Under the pieces are notes generated by a model. The model was not told the origin of the DNA. It searched no databases and worked only from the letters and a program-made list of their open reading frames with translations. DNA of 64,000 nt from Sandaracinus sp964481145 (GTDB lineage: Bacteria; Myxococcota_A; Polyangia; Polyangiales; Sandaracinaceae), in the NCBI GenBank assembly GCA_964481145.1, contig CAYZTA010000007.1, positions 62,001 to 126,000 on the forward strand. Direction: 5' to 3'. Below are positions 47,116-55,637 of the stretch, one piece after another. The translations under genes were made by a program, and so were the position numbers. Within the stretch, counting starts at the first letter, position 1. Each line of letters begins with the position of its first letter.

Positions 47116-47150
47116 CGGCGCCCAGTACCACAGCGTCGAGCGCCGATGAA
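47111..47150 (-). promoter_or_regulatory. Inverted repeat enclosing the Rpn start codon
   Basis: TTCATCGGCGC (47111-47121) and GCGCCGATGAA (47140-47150) are perfect 11-bp reverse complements with an 18-nt loop. In the mRNA the ATG (47115-47113) lies inside the 3' arm, so the start codon would be paired when the hairpin forms. Confidence 0.6.
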
Positions 47151-47203
47151 AAAAGCTTCATCGCTCAGACGCGAGGGCGGTGTCTGATGCGCGAAGCGGG
47201 ACC

Positions 47204-47302
47204 CCTCGCACGTGCGAGGCCTATGTCCGGCACCTCGAACACGACCCTCGCAGGCGCGAGGTGCGTCTTTTCGACGTGAAACACGCGCCTCGCACGAGAG
47301 AG
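47204..47302. repeat. Three palindrome-type repeats at 42-bp spacing
   Basis: CCTCGCACGTGCGAGG (47204-47219, perfect palindrome), CCTCGCAGGCGCGAGG (47246-47261, imperfect) and CCTCGCACGAGAGAG (47288-47302, half) start exactly 42 bp apart, four helical turns. The second and third are preceded by related bases (GAACACGAC, AAACACGCG). They lie 90-190 bp upstream of the Rpn gene in otherwise gene-free DNA (47116-47419). Confidence 0.6.
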
Positions 47303-47346
47303 CTCACTCCAGGCCGGCTCGGGCTTGCTCGGATCCTGTCCCTCGC

Positions 47347-47390
47347 CAAAAAAACGAAACGGCCGCGTTCCTTGCGGAAACGCGGCCGTT
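47347..47390 (-). terminator. Rho-independent terminator left from groEL
   Basis: On the minus strand AACGGCCGCGTTTCC-gcaa-GGAACGCGGCCGTT is a near-perfect stem followed by TTTCGTTTTTTT. It lies just downstream of the groEL relic and in the same direction. Confidence 0.85.
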
Positions 47391-47419
47391 CGTTGCGTCT
47401 ACGTCAGACGCGCTCGTCC

Positions 47420-47658
47420 TCAGGTCGTGAGCATGAGGCCCGCAATCGACGCCGCATTCTGGAGTGCCATGCGCACGACCTTCGTCGGGTCCATGACGCC
47501 AGCCGCGATGAGGTCCTCATCGGTGCGCTCACCGCGTTGTAGCCGACTCGAGCACGCTCTGCGCGCGAAGGAGCGCCACGCCTTCCTGGCTCGCCGCCGA
47601 CCTTGACCCCCGCGACGCCGCCCGCGAACTTCGCAAGACGCTCCTGGAGGATGTCGGC
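47420..47658 (-). pseudogene. groEL 3' relic with internal deletions
   Basis: Three blocks colinear with GroEL appear in different frames: ADILQERLAKFAGGVAGVKV; then QEGVALLRAQSVLE; then GYNA followed by DLIAAGVMDPTKVVRMALQN and AASIAGLMLTT, ended by a premature stop. Intact GroEL has about 20 residues between blocks one and two and about 90 between two and three. The 5' two thirds of the gene is missing. It cannot make a chaperonin. Confidence 0.88.
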
Positions 47659-47688
47659 GAAATGAACTCGGAGCCGCAATGCGGCCAA

Positions 47689-47991
47689 TCATCCTCGAAA
47701 GGCCGCTGGCAGACCTTCTGTGACGGGAGGCTCCGTCTCTGCGCGCGTGGCCACGACCGCGCGATCAACCGCAGCAAGAATGCCTCGGGCGTGTTCGAGG
47801 AACACGCGCCCCTGAGGAAGCAGGGCCATGCCGCGCGGCGTGCGTTCGAAGAGCTGCGCTCCGATCTCGTCCTCGAGCGCGCGGATCTGCCGACTTACAG
47901 GAGGCTGGGCGACGTGGAGACGCTGGGCTGCGCGCCCCACGTTGCCCTCCTCGGCCACGGCGACGAAGTAACGAATCTGCGAAAGGCTCAC
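47689..47991 (-). pseudogene. Truncated LysR-family regulator (HTH only)
   Basis: From GTG 47991 the frame reads LSQIRYFVAVAEEGNVGRAA, then LHVAQPPVSRQIRALEDEIG, then LFERTPRGMALLPQG, a complete LysR winged HTH. It stops after 100 residues at the groEL junction, so the roughly 200-residue effector domain is missing. It could still bind DNA as a stub but is most likely decayed. Divergent from map. Confidence 0.82.
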
Positions 47992-48100
47992 ATCCGCGAT
48001 CGTGCCGGTGGCCGCGAACGAGATCAAGACGCTGCAACGAGATGAAGTCATACCAAAACGGTATTGGACCATCGGCGCTCGTTCGCGGCACGTAGGACGG

Positions 48101-48853
48101 ATGGCGATCGAGATCCTCAGTCCTTCCCAGATCGAGCGCATGCGACGCGCCGGCCGCGTCGCGGCAGAGACGCTGGCGTTCGTCGGCTCACGACTTCGGC
48201 CCGGCATGTCAACGGGGGAGATCGATCGGCTCGTTCGCGAAGACACGGCACGTCGTGGAGGGCGTCCAAGCCAACTGGGGTACAAGGGCTTCCCGGCTGC
48301 GGTCTGCACGAGCCGGAACCACGTGGTGTGCCACGGCATCCCAAATCCCCGCGAGTTTCTCAAGCCAGGTGACATCATCAACATCGACGTCACCACGAAT
48401 ATCGACGGCTACCACGGCGACACGAGCGCGATGTTCCTGATCGGCGAGGTGAGTCCGGAGGCAAAGCGCATCGTCGATGTCGCGCGTCGGTGCCGCGACG
48501 CTGGCATCGCGGTCATTCGTGACGGAGCACGCCTCGGCGACATCGGTGCGGCCATCGAGGAGCTCGCTCGCAAAGAGGGTGTCGGTGTCGTTACGGAGGT
48601 GGGTGGACACGGCATCGGGCGGCACATGCACGCCGAGCCCCACGTGGCACACACGGGCAAGCGCGGCGCGGGCCCCCGCCTCACGGCAGGCATGGCGATC
48701 ACCGTGGAGCCGATGGTCAACCTCGGCAGCGCCGCGATCCGCTCCCTCGACGACGGATGGACCATCGTGACCGCTGACGGAAGTCTCTCAGCACAGTGGG
48801 AGCACACCGTCATCGTCACCCGCGATGGCCACGAACTGATGACGCAGCTCTGA
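48101..48853 (+). CDS. map: Type I methionine aminopeptidase
   Basis: 250 residues. Removes the initiator Met. The family start is IEILSPSQIERMRRAGRVAA. Metal ligands are in IIINIDVTTNIDGYHGDTSA, the His in GGHGIGRHMHAEPHVAHTG, Glu in MAITVEPMVNLG and Glu in WEHTVIVT. All five ligands are present, so it should be active. It lies beside the truncated lysR and groEL relic, apart from any ribosomal operon, so it may be an extra or acquired copy. Confidence 0.95.
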   Translation: MAIEILSPSQIERMRRAGRVAAETLAFVGSRLRPGMSTGEIDRLVREDTARRGGRPSQLGYKGFPAAVCTSRNHVVCHGIPNPREFLKPGDIINIDVTTNIDGYHGDTSAMFLIGEVSPEAKRIVDVARRCRDAGIAVIRDGARLGDIGAAIEELARKEGVGVVTEVGGHGIGRHMHAEPHVAHTGKRGAGPRLTAGMAITVEPMVNLGSAAIRSLDDGWTIVTADGSLSAQWEHTVIVTRDGHELMTQL

Positions 48854-48873
48854 CCGTGAGATCGATAGACCTC

Positions 48874-50145
48874 TCAAAGCTCGTGTGGGCGGCGCTTCGT
48901 GAACACCGCTGCGCCTCGCGCGAGCGGCTCTAGCCCGAGGTCACTCGGGATCACATCCGGCCCAATCTCGACACCAGCCGCGACACGAAAGCCTGCCGGA
49001 ATGATCGCATTCTTGCCGAGCACGGCAAGCTCGATCGAGCCCTTCGTACCCGTTCTCGGGATCTCGCCAACACGCGCGCCTTCTCCGACACGCGCGCGCT
49101 TGTCGAGGATAGCGCGCTCCACGATCGCATTCGCTTCGATCACGCAATCGGTCAGAAGCACCGACTCCCGCACGATCGCACCTGGCTCGATGCGAACACC
49201 GGCCGAGAGCACGCTTCGTTCGATCTCTGCGCCAGCCCCAATCATACAGCCGTGCGTGACGAGTGAGTCGCTCACGCGCGCCCCTTTGACGATGCGCGCA
49301 GGCGGACGGTTCTCCGAGCGCGTATGGATCAGCCAACCGAGATCGTTCAGATCATAAAGTGGCGGATCACCAATCAAATCCATGTGGGCTTCCCAATAAC
49401 TATCCATCGTACCCACATCGCGCCAATAACCTTTGTACATCCACGAATAGACCCTCTCACCGCGTCCGATCATCCGCGGCAAGATGTCTTTCCCAAAATC
49501 GTGATTCGAATCGCTCATGCGCGAATCTTCGAGGAGCACACGGTCGAGCACGTCGTAGTTGAAGACGTAAATCCCCATCGACCCGAGCCCCGGAATCGGC
49601 TCTTTGGGCTTCTCGACGAAAGACGTCACCCGACACGTCTCATCCGTTTGCACGACGCCAAAGCGCGATTTCTCGTCGTCACTCACTTCCATTGTCGCGA
49701 GCGTCACATCCGCGCGTGACTCGAGATGCTGCGCGACGAGGTCGTTGTAGTTCATTCGATAGATGTGATCCCCACTCAAAATCACGACGAGATCGGGACG
49801 ACGATCTTTCACGAACAAAAAATTCTGTTGCACGGCATCGGCCGTGCCGGTGAACCACGAGCCTTGCTCACGCGAACGATACGGCGAATAGATGCGCACC
49901 CCTCCCGTGCGTTCACGGTTGAGGTCCCACGCGCCGCCTGCGCCGACATGCTCGATGAGCGAGTGCGGCCGATACTGCGCCACGATCATCACATCGAAGA
50001 GACCACTGTTGACGCAATTCGAAAGCGCGAAATCGATGATGCGAAACTTGCCGCCAAAAGGCACGGCTGGTTTCGTACGTTTCGCGGTGAGAACGCCGAG
50101 GCGAGAGCCCTCTCCGCCTGCCAAGATCACGGCCACCGTTTTCAT
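48874..50145 (-). CDS. glgC: Glucose-1-phosphate adenylyltransferase
   Basis: 423 residues. Makes ADP-glucose for glycogen synthesis. The N-terminal nucleotidyltransferase motif is ILAGGEGSRLGVLTAKRTKPAVPFGG in two parts. FALSNCVNSG, the SGDHIYRMNY active site, VEKPKEP and GYWRDVGTMDSYWEAHMDL follow. The C-terminal left-handed beta-helix begins near 300. Intact. The ATG at 50145 overlaps the glgA stop as ATGA, so glgA and glgC are coupled. Confidence 0.96.
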   Translation of the reverse strand: MKTVAVILAGGEGSRLGVLTAKRTKPAVPFGGKFRIIDFALSNCVNSGLFDVMIVAQYRPHSLIEHVGAGGAWDLNRERTGGVRIYSPYRSREQGSWFTGTADAVQQNFLFVKDRRPDLVVILSGDHIYRMNYNDLVAQHLESRADVTLATMEVSDDEKSRFGVVQTDETCRVTSFVEKPKEPIPGLGSMGIYVFNYDVLDRVLLEDSRMSDSNHDFGKDILPRMIGRGERVYSWMYKGYWRDVGTMDSYWEAHMDLIGDPPLYDLNDLGWLIHTRSENRPPARIVKGARVSDSLVTHGCMIGAGAEIERSVLSAGVRIEPGAIVRESVLLTDCVIEANAIVERAILDKRARVGEGARVGEIPRTGTKGSIELAVLGKNAIIPAGFRVAAGVEIGPDVIPSDLGLEPLARGAAVFTKRRPHEL

Positions 50146-51596
50146 GTTCGAGACTCCAAACCCGCGAGTTCTTCGTAGATCCGATCGTATTCGAGAGCCG
50201 CGCGAGTCCACGAAAAATCTGCTCGCATTCCGTTCTCTTGAAGCTCTCGGAAGCGATGCGTTCGATGATACGTAGCGATCCCACGTCGAAGCGCAAACGC
50301 AAGCGAACGTGAGGACGCCACGGGGAAGAGAAGCCCCGTGGGGTCCTCATTCAAATCGAGATCCCGCACCGTATCGGAGAGGCCGCCCGTGTCGCGCGCC
50401 ACAGGAACACAGCCGTAACGCATCGCGATCATTTGTGCGAGGCCACACGGTTCGTATCGAGATGGGAGCATCAAGAAATCGGAGCCCCCGTAGATGCGGC
50501 GTGAGAGATCATCATCGAATGCGATTCGCACACGAACACGACCTCGGAGCTCTGTCTCGAGGTGGAAAAGCGTCTCTTCGAGAGGGCGATCCCCTGAACC
50601 AAGCACCACGCATTGAAAGACGTGATCACGAGCAAGGAGCCGAAGCGCATCGGGGACGAGATCGATCCCCTTTTGCTCGGTCAGCCGCGAAATCACCGCC
50701 AGCAGAGGCACGTTTCGTTCTTCTGACAGTCCAAGTTCGCGCTGAAGTGCGCGCTTGTTTTCGGAGCGCACTTCGATTCGTTCGACGTCGAAAAGCGACG
50801 CGAGCGCGGAGTCCGTCTCTGGATTCCAGAGCTCGACATCCACACCATTCAAGATGCCGTGGATCGCGCTCTTACGAGCACGCAGGAGCCCATCGAGCCC
50901 GGCGCCGAATTCAGGTTCGAGGATTTCGCGCGCATACCCGGGAGAGACCGTCGTGATCCGGTCCGCAAGTGCGAGGCCAATCGGCAATGGCATCTCACGC
51001 GACGCGAACGGAACGAGCGAGAGATTGCCGAAGGTCAGACCGAATGCGCTCATGGCGGGCCCAGCGCCGATCCCGACATAAGGAAGGTTGTGAACCGTGA
51101 GCACGGACTTGCTTGAAGCAAGCGCGGGATCGACGAAACGCGCGCGATGAATCGCTGCGATGGCGGGTGCTGTATGCCAATCGTGGGCGTGCACGATCTC
51201 GGGCAAGAAATCGAGCGTGCGCGCGAGCTCGAGCGCCGCGAGAGAAAAGAACGCATAGCGATGCCCGTCCCACCCCGTGTCATGGTGGTAAATCGCGATG
51301 TCGTCTTCGAAGAGGCCTGGGCTTTTCAAAAAATAGAAAGGAACGCCTTGGGCGGTATTCGCAAAAAACTCGCCTCGAATCACACCCGCGGGATGCGGCA
51401 CTGAGACAGTGCAAACGCGTTCGAGCGGGCCTTTGATCTTCGCGCTCGCGCCTCCGTGAATCGGTGTCACCACGCGTACATCGGGCCTCGATGGCAACGC
51501 ACGAAGCGCTCGCGGCAAAGAACCAGCGACATCCCCGAGGCCACCGACTTTCGTCCACGGAGCGGCTTCGGCGCTTAGGAACAGAACTTTCGTCAT
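50142..51596 (-). CDS. glgA: Glycogen synthase (ADP-glucose, GT5)
   Basis: 484 residues. Elongates alpha-1,4-glucan from ADP-glucose. The N-terminal signature VLFLSAEAAPWTKVGGLGDVAGSLP contains the K-x-G-G-L ADP-glucose site. Then VHAHDWHTA, the hinge ITTVSPGYAREI, and the C-terminal EPCGLAQMIAMRYGCVPV with the catalytic Glu. About the usual length. The ATG at 51596 matches the family start. The upstream open frame is not homologous. Confidence 0.96.
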   Translation of the reverse strand: MTKVLFLSAEAAPWTKVGGLGDVAGSLPRALRALPSRPDVRVVTPIHGGASAKIKGPLERVCTVSVPHPAGVIRGEFFANTAQGVPFYFLKSPGLFEDDIAIYHHDTGWDGHRYAFFSLAALELARTLDFLPEIVHAHDWHTAPAIAAIHRARFVDPALASSKSVLTVHNLPYVGIGAGPAMSAFGLTFGNLSLVPFASREMPLPIGLALADRITTVSPGYAREILEPEFGAGLDGLLRARKSAIHGILNGVDVELWNPETDSALASLFDVERIEVRSENKRALQRELGLSEERNVPLLAVISRLTEQKGIDLVPDALRLLARDHVFQCVVLGSGDRPLEETLFHLETELRGRVRVRIAFDDDLSRRIYGGSDFLMLPSRYEPCGLAQMIAMRYGCVPVARDTGGLSDTVRDLDLNEDPTGLLFPVASSRSLAFALRRGIATYHRTHRFRELQENGMRADFSWTRAALEYDRIYEELAGLESRT

Positions 51597-51871
51597 CGCG
51601 TCGCGACCATACACCGTTCCCGAGAACGGACCCATATGGGCACGAGCCGTCCGAACGAAAGGGTGTGGATGCGCGCCGACGCGACGCGGATGCGACGGGC
51701 GAGCTGAGACTCGACCACACACCTGCGCACGAACAGAACCAGAAGCGGACGCAAATGGCCCAACCAAATTACATTATTGGCACACATGGACCACCTTATT
51801 TACAACAATTGTCTGTTGCATGAGGACCCAATTCGCATCACTGATAGACCAATCAATCGTTGACGACAGCC
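51597..51871. other. Intergenic region between glgA and pdxR-like gene
   Basis: 275 bp of divergent control region. I see an inverted repeat CAACA-attgtc-TGTTG (51803-51818) and two related strings, ATGGACCACC and ATGAGGACCC, that could be sites for the GntR-type HTH of the adjacent regulator. There is no gene and no clear riboswitch. Confidence 0.4.
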
Positions 51872-53410
51872 ATGAGCAACACGCAACGAAGCCTCGGGTT
51901 GGTGCTCGATCCGGCGCGGGAAACGCCGCTCTATCAGCAGCTCTTCGACCAAATCGCGGAGCGCATACGAAGCCGCGCCTTCCCTCCGGGATTTCGGCTC
52001 CCGCCCTCGCGCAAGCTCGCGGAGGAACTCGGAGCTCATCGAAACACTGTGGTTCGTGCGTATTCCGAGCTCGAACAGAGCGGCTTCCTGCTGTCCACCG
52101 TCGGCCGCGGCACGTTCGTAAGACCTCAGCAGAATGGACGCACGGCCGATCAAGAAAGCCCCGACGCCACACGAAAAAGCACGATGCCTTGGGCCTCGCT
52201 CATGAGCGAACGATCGCGCTCCGAGCCCTTCTCTCGTGCGCACCGAATCTCGCACTCGATGCCGCGCCGCGAATTCGTGAATCTGTCCCGCTTGCAGCCA
52301 AGCTCAGATCTCATCCCCGACGAGCTCTTCCGACGTTGCGTAGATCATGTGATGCGCACCATCGGCCCCGCAGCCATGGGGTACGCCCCCCACGAAGGCG
52401 TCCCGCGTTTGCGCGAACGCATTGCGGCCGATCTCGAACGACAAGGAGTGCCCGCCCGCCCCGAAGACGTGTTGGTCACGAGCGGCAGTCAACAGGCGCT
52501 CGATGTCATCGCCCGCACACTCATCGACACTGGAGACGTCGTGCTCGCACAAAACTCGACGTACGCCGGTGCCATCCAGATCTTCGCGGCCGCAGGAGCG
52601 CGGCTTTGCGGAGTTCCGAGTGACGGCCTGGGACCCGATTCGGGATGGTTGCGAAATCTCGGGCGCGCCAAGGCGATGTACCTGATGCCGAACCACTGCA
52701 ACCCAACCGGCGGATGCATCGCGATGCCACGACGCGAAGAGATCATCGCGTGGTCGCACGAGACTGGAACTCCGATCATCGAAGATGATTACGCCGCCGA
52801 TCTCGAGCTCGATGATGCGATGCCGCCTCCCGCAATGCGCGCACTCGATGCTGACGTGATCTATGTCGGAACGTTCAGTAAGAAGCTGATCCCCGCGTTG
52901 CGCATTGGCTTTTTGCTCTGCCCCCCGTCTCTCGCCCCCCAACTCGTCTCCCTCAAGCACGCGACCGATCTCGGGACGAGCGCGCTTCTTCAACATGCGC
53001 TCTCGGAGTTTTTGGAGCGCGGCTACATGGTCGCGCACCTCAATCGAATTCGTGAAGAATATCGCGCCAGGCGCGATGTTCTCGTCGAGGCGCTCCGCAA
53101 AGAGCTTCCGAGCAGTGTGCATTTCGATGTCCCCGCACGCGGGATGTCGCTGTGGCTCGAGCTGCCCGAGGACGTCGATCCCGAAGCTGTCTTCGATGAA
53201 GCGCAGCGGCGGGGTGTGCTCGTTTCACCGGGCACGCTGAACCTGACGAACCATGGTTCTTCTGCGCGCAATGGCATCCGCGTCGTCTTTTGTTGCGAGC
53301 CGAAATCGCGCCTGATCGAAGGGGCGAAGCGCCTCGGCATCGCGATCGAGGCGCTCTCCAAGAGCCGCTCGCGCCGTGCGAGTGGAGATGAGTCTTTTTC
53401 GATTGTTTGA
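51872..53410 (+). CDS. MocR/PdxR-type regulator (GntR HTH plus aminotransferase)
   Basis: 512 residues. The GntR winged helix is at about 10-75 (PLYQQLFDQIAERIRSRAFP, LPPSRKLAEELGAHRNTVVR). A fold-type I aminotransferase domain (about 105-490) has the PLP contacts NPTGG, IIEDDYAAD and the Schiff-base Lys in FSKKLIPALRIGF. This is the PdxR class that senses pyridoxal phosphate and controls its synthesis genes. pdxS starts 7 bp downstream, in the same direction rather than divergent as usual. ATG 51872 is favoured over TTG 51860. Confidence 0.9.
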   Translation: MSNTQRSLGLVLDPARETPLYQQLFDQIAERIRSRAFPPGFRLPPSRKLAEELGAHRNTVVRAYSELEQSGFLLSTVGRGTFVRPQQNGRTADQESPDATRKSTMPWASLMSERSRSEPFSRAHRISHSMPRREFVNLSRLQPSSDLIPDELFRRCVDHVMRTIGPAAMGYAPHEGVPRLRERIAADLERQGVPARPEDVLVTSGSQQALDVIARTLIDTGDVVLAQNSTYAGAIQIFAAAGARLCGVPSDGLGPDSGWLRNLGRAKAMYLMPNHCNPTGGCIAMPRREEIIAWSHETGTPIIEDDYAADLELDDAMPPPAMRALDADVIYVGTFSKKLIPALRIGFLLCPPSLAPQLVSLKHATDLGTSALLQHALSEFLERGYMVAHLNRIREEYRARRDVLVEALRKELPSSVHFDVPARGMSLWLELPEDVDPEAVFDEAQRRGVLVSPGTLNLTNHGSSARNGIRVVFCCEPKSRLIEGAKRLGIAIEALSKSRSRRASGDESFSIV

Positions 53411-53416
53411 ACGGAA

Positions 53417-54313
53417 ATGCGAGGTCACGTCATGGATACGGAAAGTTGGATGAAGAAGGTCGGGTTCGCGGAAATGCTTCGAGGTGGAGTGATTCTGGAC
53501 GTGACCACGGTCGAGGAAGCACGCATCGCCGAAGAGGCAGGCGCCGCGGCGGTGATGGCGCTCGAACGAGTGCCCGCGCGGATCCGTGTAGAAGGCGGTG
53601 TTGCGCGCATGAGCGATCCCGAACGCATCAGCGCGATCGCGGAAGCCGTAAACATTCCCGTGATGGCGAAATGTCGTATCGGTCATTTCATCGAAGCGCG
53701 CATCCTCGAAGCGCTCGAAGTAGATTTCATCGATGAATCCGAGGTGCTCACGCCTGCCGACGAAGCGCATCACGTCGACAAGCATCCTTTCCGTGTTCCC
53801 TTCGTATGCGGCGCGACGGATCTCGGCGAAGCGTTGCGACGCATCGGCGAGGGCGCCGCGATGATCCGCACCAAGGGCGAAGCCGGCACCGGCGACATCG
53901 CGGAAGCGGTTCGCCATTTGCGTAAATTACGCACACAAATGCGCCGTCTTGGGCAACTCGACGAGAGCGAGCTGGCCTCCGAAGCCAAGGCACTCGGAGC
54001 GCCGCTCGATCTGGTCAAGGGCGTCGCGCGCAAGGGGCGATTGCCGGTTCCGCAATTCGCCGCAGGCGGAATCGCAACGCCTGCGGATGCCGCTCTTTGC
54101 ATGGCTCTCGGCGCGGAAGCCGTCTTCGTCGGAAGCGGCGTCTTCATGTCAGCCGATCCCGTGCGAAGAGCACGTGCCATCGTGGAAGCCACGGCGCACT
54201 GGCAAGACGCAGCGCGCCTCGCATCGATCAGTCGTGGACTTGGAGAAGCGATGCGAGGGCAAGAGCGCGCGAAGTTGTCCGCGAGCGAGATGCTCTCTTC
54301 GCGCGGTTGGTGA
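53417..54313 (+). CDS. pdxS: Pyridoxal 5'-phosphate synthase subunit PdxS
   Basis: 298 residues. TIM-barrel synthase that builds PLP from pentose and triose phosphates plus ammonia from PdxT. Present are GFAEMLRGGVILDV, VMALERVPARIRVEGGVARM with RMSDP, the catalytic Lys in VMAKCRIGHF, IDESEVLTPADEAHH, the second Lys in MIRTKGEAGTGD, and VGSGVF. ATG 53432 (MDTESWMKK) is an equally good start. No pdxT follows, so the glutaminase must be elsewhere or ammonia is used directly. Confidence 0.96.
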   Translation: MRGHVMDTESWMKKVGFAEMLRGGVILDVTTVEEARIAEEAGAAAVMALERVPARIRVEGGVARMSDPERISAIAEAVNIPVMAKCRIGHFIEARILEALEVDFIDESEVLTPADEAHHVDKHPFRVPFVCGATDLGEALRRIGEGAAMIRTKGEAGTGDIAEAVRHLRKLRTQMRRLGQLDESELASEAKALGAPLDLVKGVARKGRLPVPQFAAGGIATPADAALCMALGAEAVFVGSGVFMSADPVRRARAIVEATAHWQDAARLASISRGLGEAMRGQERAKLSASEMLSSRGW

Positions 54314-54325
54314 TGAGACGCAGCG

Positions 54326-55072
54326 CTATCGACACCGCTCTCGGAGTCGTTCGAGCACGAGTTCCTGTTCACCGACTGCCATCGCATCGAAGCGGAGCGG
54401 TCCCATCACACGGTGGGCGAAGAGCCAGCGCGTCACCCCCGTGACCGGGTCGAGATTGCGACAACGCAACCCGAAGCATTCCATAGAGGAATTGGACCAT
54501 TCGGAGCGCGCGGCCTGAGCCATCGCCACGGCCTCGGCTCCACGAATGCACTCCATTCCAAGTGCGCCGCGCCGTCCAGGAGCGACTCTACGCACGCGCT
54601 CGACTTCGTAGAACGCAGCCTCTCCTCGGACCACGAGATCATGGAGCGCGCAGGCCTCGGGTCGCATGTCGAGAGCGGCGAGGATCTCTTCGGCTTCGTG
54701 TGTGGGGGCGTCACTCTGATACTCGATGAGAGCGATGGGCACACAGGCTTCTTCGATTTCACGCGCGATCAACACGCGCACCTGCCCCACTCGACATCGC
54801 AAACCGCTCGGTTCGCACTCAATGCTCTCGTCAGGCAGAAGAACGAGCGCCGGTGAAATGCACTCTCCGAAATGCTCTGGTGCATTCGGATCGATACGTA
54901 GAATTCCTGTCTGTCCCTGTCGCGCGAGAGACGCTCGAGTGGGCGGAGAAGCTGCACATGGAGTCTCTGGTTCGGTTGGGTGCTCCGGCGAAGCGATGAC
55001 CAACGGAGGCGCGCTCGCAACGGATGGTCCTGTGCCGCACCCCATGAGCGCGACCACCCAAAGCATTCGCAT
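54326..55072 (-). CDS. Putative lipoprotein, unknown function
   Basis: 248 residues from ATG 55072, whose MRMLWVVALMGC gives a compact lipoprotein signal. A longer reading to 55111 would overlap the NUDIX gene. The mature part has an initial Pro-rich linker followed by about 190 residues with eight cysteines (ECISPALVLLPDESIECEPSG, CFGLRCRNLDPVTG). It is probably periplasmic or outer-membrane anchored. I recognise no family. Confidence 0.7.
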   Translation of the reverse strand: MRMLWVVALMGCGTGPSVASAPPLVIASPEHPTEPETPCAASPPTRASLARQGQTGILRIDPNAPEHFGECISPALVLLPDESIECEPSGLRCRVGQVRVLIAREIEEACVPIALIEYQSDAPTHEAEEILAALDMRPEACALHDLVVRGEAAFYEVERVRRVAPGRRGALGMECIRGAEAVAMAQAARSEWSNSSMECFGLRCRNLDPVTGVTRWLFAHRVMGPLRFDAMAVGEQELVLERLRERCR

Positions 55073-55100
55073 AGGGCTCTCGAACGAGCTCATACGGGCA

Positions 55101-55592
55101 TCACTCTTCATCCTCGAAGAGGATGCTCGTCACCTCCTTCGACAACGCTCGCTCGAAGAGCGGAACGAGCGCCGGGTTGGCCAGAAGCCGGGCCCGCTCG
55201 AGACTGACCCATTCCACCCGATCGATCTCGGGAAACATCCTCTTCATCCCTGATTTCGGAGGCCATTCGATCTCGACATGATTGCTTCGCAACGCCGAAG
55301 GCTCCATGTCTCCCCTCGCCGCCCACGCATGCACACGCTTGCCCGACTTCAGGCGAACTTCTCCGAGCGCAACATGAGGTGGAGAAGGTTTCGTGATCCC
55401 GAGTTCTTCGACCGCCTCGCGCAAAGCCGCAACGAGAAAGTCTTCACCTTCTTCGACGATCCCCTTCGGGATCGACCATGCACCTTCATTCTTTCGCGCG
55501 AAATACGGCCCACCAGGATGCGCCAAGAGCAATTCCACGCGTCCTTCGACCTGCCGACACAACACCATCCCTGCACTCACCAATCGGCTCAT
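55101..55592 (-). CDS. NUDIX hydrolase
   Basis: 163 residues. The Nudix box G-x5-E-x7-R-E-U-x-E-E-x-G-U is complete: GIVEEGEDFLVAALREAVEE followed by LGI, at about 43-65. LLLAHPGGPYFARKNEGAWSIP before it is typical of the MutT-like/'NTP pyrophosphohydrolase' group. It cleaves a nucleoside diphosphate linked to an unknown moiety. ATG 55592 (MSRLVSAGM) fits the fold better than 55625. It slightly overlaps or abuts the lipoprotein gene downstream. Confidence 0.92.
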   Translation of the reverse strand: MSRLVSAGMVLCRQVEGRVELLLAHPGGPYFARKNEGAWSIPKGIVEEGEDFLVAALREAVEELGITKPSPPHVALGEVRLKSGKRVHAWAARGDMEPSALRSNHVEIEWPPKSGMKRMFPEIDRVEWVSLERARLLANPALVPLFERALSKEVTSILFEDEE

Positions 55593-55637
55593 ATTCTCTC
55601 GACTCGGTCTTCGAAATGCAGACAACCACGCGACAGA

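Noticed and set aside
47204..47302. Spaced palindromes considered as a CRISPR array
   Set aside because: Only three units with 16-bp imperfect repeats and 26-bp spacers, no cas genes, and the third unit is only a half copy.
47529..47777. Open frame crossing the lysR/groEL junction as a real 82-residue gene
   Set aside because: It contains only a fragment of GroEL (GVALLRAQSVLE) joined to an out-of-frame LysR region. A by-product of the rearrangement.
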